Source: Nitrososphaerota archaeon (GTDB lineage Archaea; Thermoproteota; Nitrososphaeria; Nitrososphaerales; Nitrosopumilaceae). From it: 5,461 nt of DNA. The stretch is from the NCBI GenBank assembly GCA_028867395.1, contig JAGWGO010000115.1, positions 1 through 5,461 on the forward strand, in the 5' to 3' direction. How positions within the stretch are numbered: the first letter of the stretch is position 1; each line of letters opens with the position of its first letter. Shown piece after piece: positions 4,874 through 5,461 of this stretch. The notes under the pieces were generated by a model. That model saw only the letters and a program-made list of their open reading frames with translations, was not told the origin of the DNA and ran no database searches. The position numbers were made by a program, and so were the translations under genes.

Positions 4874-5146
4874 ATGTTAGAGGTTCGAGATGAGACAAAC
4901 AAAGAGATTCAAGATCTCTTGTCTGACAACACTAACAGGATGATACTCCAATCAATCATTACTACCCCAAAATCCACCAGTCAACTCTGCATAGAATGTA
5001 ACATACCTACCAGCACAGCGTATAGGAAGATGCAAAAGTTGTCAGAGCACAAAATGATACGCAAGATTGGGACAATAAATGAGTCTGGTAAGAGAGAGAT
5101 ACTCTACAAGAGCAATTTTTTTGTCTTGAAAAATGCCTTGAAATGA
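4874..5146 (+). CDS. Small winged-helix DNA-binding protein
   Basis: A 90-residue protein consisting almost entirely of one winged helix-turn-helix of the ArsR-like type. Helix 1 is about 8-31 (NKEIQDLLSDNTNRMILQSI), helix 2 S34-TSQLCIEC42, recognition helix P45-TSTAYRKMQKLSEH59, wing I62-RKIGTINESGKREILYKS80, then a short C-terminal tail. Cys39 and Cys42 form a C-x2-C in helix 2; this could be a redox or metal site, but helix geometry and the lack of partner cysteines argue against a zinc site. There is no effector domain, so it may be a dimeric repressor or an autoregulator. The ATG start fits the TATA spacing. It is divergent from the FilR1-type gene and is followed 39 nt later by the gene at 5186. 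The regulon is unknown. Confidence 0.85.
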   Translation: MLEVRDETNKEIQDLLSDNTNRMILQSIITTPKSTSQLCIECNIPTSTAYRKMQKLSEHKMIRKIGTINESGKREILYKSNFFVLKNALK

Positions 5147-5150
5147 ATTG

Positions 5151-5163
5151 TTAAACTAAAATA
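5151..5163 (+). promoter_or_regulatory. TATA-like box of the right-edge gene
   Basis: TTAAACTAAAATA, centred about 28 nt before the GTG at 5186, in the short gap after the small winged-helix gene. It would permit a separate leaderless transcript; read-through from 4874 is equally possible. Confidence 0.35.
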
Positions 5164-5185
5164 CTGTCCCAGTTCCCAATAGTTT

Positions 5186-5461
5186 GTGATAACCGTAAAC
5201 TGTAAAGATACACCTTCCATTAAATCCTCGCTGGCGGTATACACATCTGACAGGGTAGGCGCAGTTCCTGCCTTGAAAATACATGAATTTGTTCTTGCGC
5301 CGTTGGAAGACGAGGAGATAAACCCGACAGATGTAATCACGGCGATCAAGATGTTTCTTGCATCACTTAGTTGCGAAAAACACTTTGCAGTAATACAAAA
5401 AAATGACGTCATTACAATAGTCTCACTTGATGGCTACAAGTTAGAATCTTTTCCACAGGGA
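5186..5461 (+). CDS. Unrecognised protein, N-terminal 92 residues (runs off the right edge)
   Basis: A frame open from the in-frame TAG at 5180 to the window end. GTG at 5186 is the first usable start, with a TATA-like box 28 nt upstream and no SD. The protein begins (M)ITVNCKDTPSIKSSLAVYTS, followed by D-R-V-G-A-V-P-A-L-K-I-H-E-F, then the acidic segment L-E-D-E-E-I-N-P-T-D, a helix V-I-T-A-I-K-M-F-L-A-S-L and the strands H-F-A-V-I-Q and V-I-T-I-V-S-L-D-G. No membrane segment or signal peptide is seen. Composition (many Asp, Glu, Ala, Val, Lys) looks like a soluble mixed alpha/beta protein, and I cannot assign a family. An opposite-strand frame (5104-5412) also exists but has an odd Ser/Phe-rich composition and is judged a shadow. 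The gene follows the winged-helix gene by 39 nt, so it may be co-regulated or its target. Confidence 0.6.
   Translation, partial: MITVNCKDTPSIKSSLAVYTSDRVGAVPALKIHEFVLAPLEDEEINPTDVITAIKMFLASLSCEKHFAVIQKNDVITIVSLDGYKLESFPQG

Noticed and set aside
5104..5412. 102-codon minus-strand open frame at the right end
   Set aside because: It overlaps the tail of the winged-helix gene, has a Ser/Phe/Thr-rich composition, and the plus-strand frame reads as a normal soluble protein with a TATA box.
1..5461. tRNA, rRNA, CRISPR, insertion sequence or defence system
   Set aside because: No cloverleaf, spaced direct repeats, transposase or terminal inverted repeats were seen; the genes are ordinary metabolic, regulatory and transport families.

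Overview
The window looks like chromosomal DNA from an ammonia-oxidising archaeon of the Nitrososphaeria (Thaumarchaeota), most likely a Nitrosopumilales relative. Four things point there. Archaeal TATA boxes lie about 22-28 nt before most gene starts, which implies leaderless mRNAs. The one clear Shine-Dalgarno site sits inside an operon. Both transcription factors are archaeal winged-helix types. The secreted PEBP protein carries two copies of a tryptophan-rich repeat (I-P-x-W-[IV]-K ... W-W ... G-Q ... D-F-V-K-G-I) that I associate with thaumarchaeal secreted proteins. No rRNA, tRNA, CRISPR, insertion sequence or phage gene was seen.

Layout from left to right. Bases 1-45 (minus) probably hold the first codons of a gene that leaves the window. 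Bases 133-837 (minus) are a two-gene fluoride-export operon: crcB, then a DUF190 gene starting at the base after the crcB stop. Its leader (about 838-931) holds two short inverted repeats and a 23-codon upstream ORF whose ATG lies at the leaderless distance from a strong TATA box. Bases 1005-1796 (minus) encode a secreted two-repeat YbhB/PEBP protein. Bases 1797-1908 are a divergent promoter region. Bases 1909-2985 (plus) encode a radical SAM enzyme with a SPASM/twitch-like C-terminal cysteine set. It converges on, and overlaps by the four bases CTAG, a class I methyltransferase with an N-terminal zinc ribbon (2982-3857, minus). Upstream of that, also on minus, is a FilR1-type regulator (3898-4698). 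An AT-rich divergent intergenic region (4699-4873) with a perfect 16-bp palindrome separates it from a small winged-helix protein (4874-5146, plus). An unrecognised protein starting at 5186 runs off the right edge.

How the genes may work together. crcB and DUF190 form a standard fluoride-resistance pair. The radical SAM enzyme and methyltransferase may act on a common substrate, but only their adjacency suggests it. The two divergent regulators probably share control of region 4699-4873, and the palindrome is the best operator candidate. Five of the genes begin with GTG or TTG rather than ATG; in each case a TATA-like box upstream supports the chosen start. Functions beyond the family level are inference.
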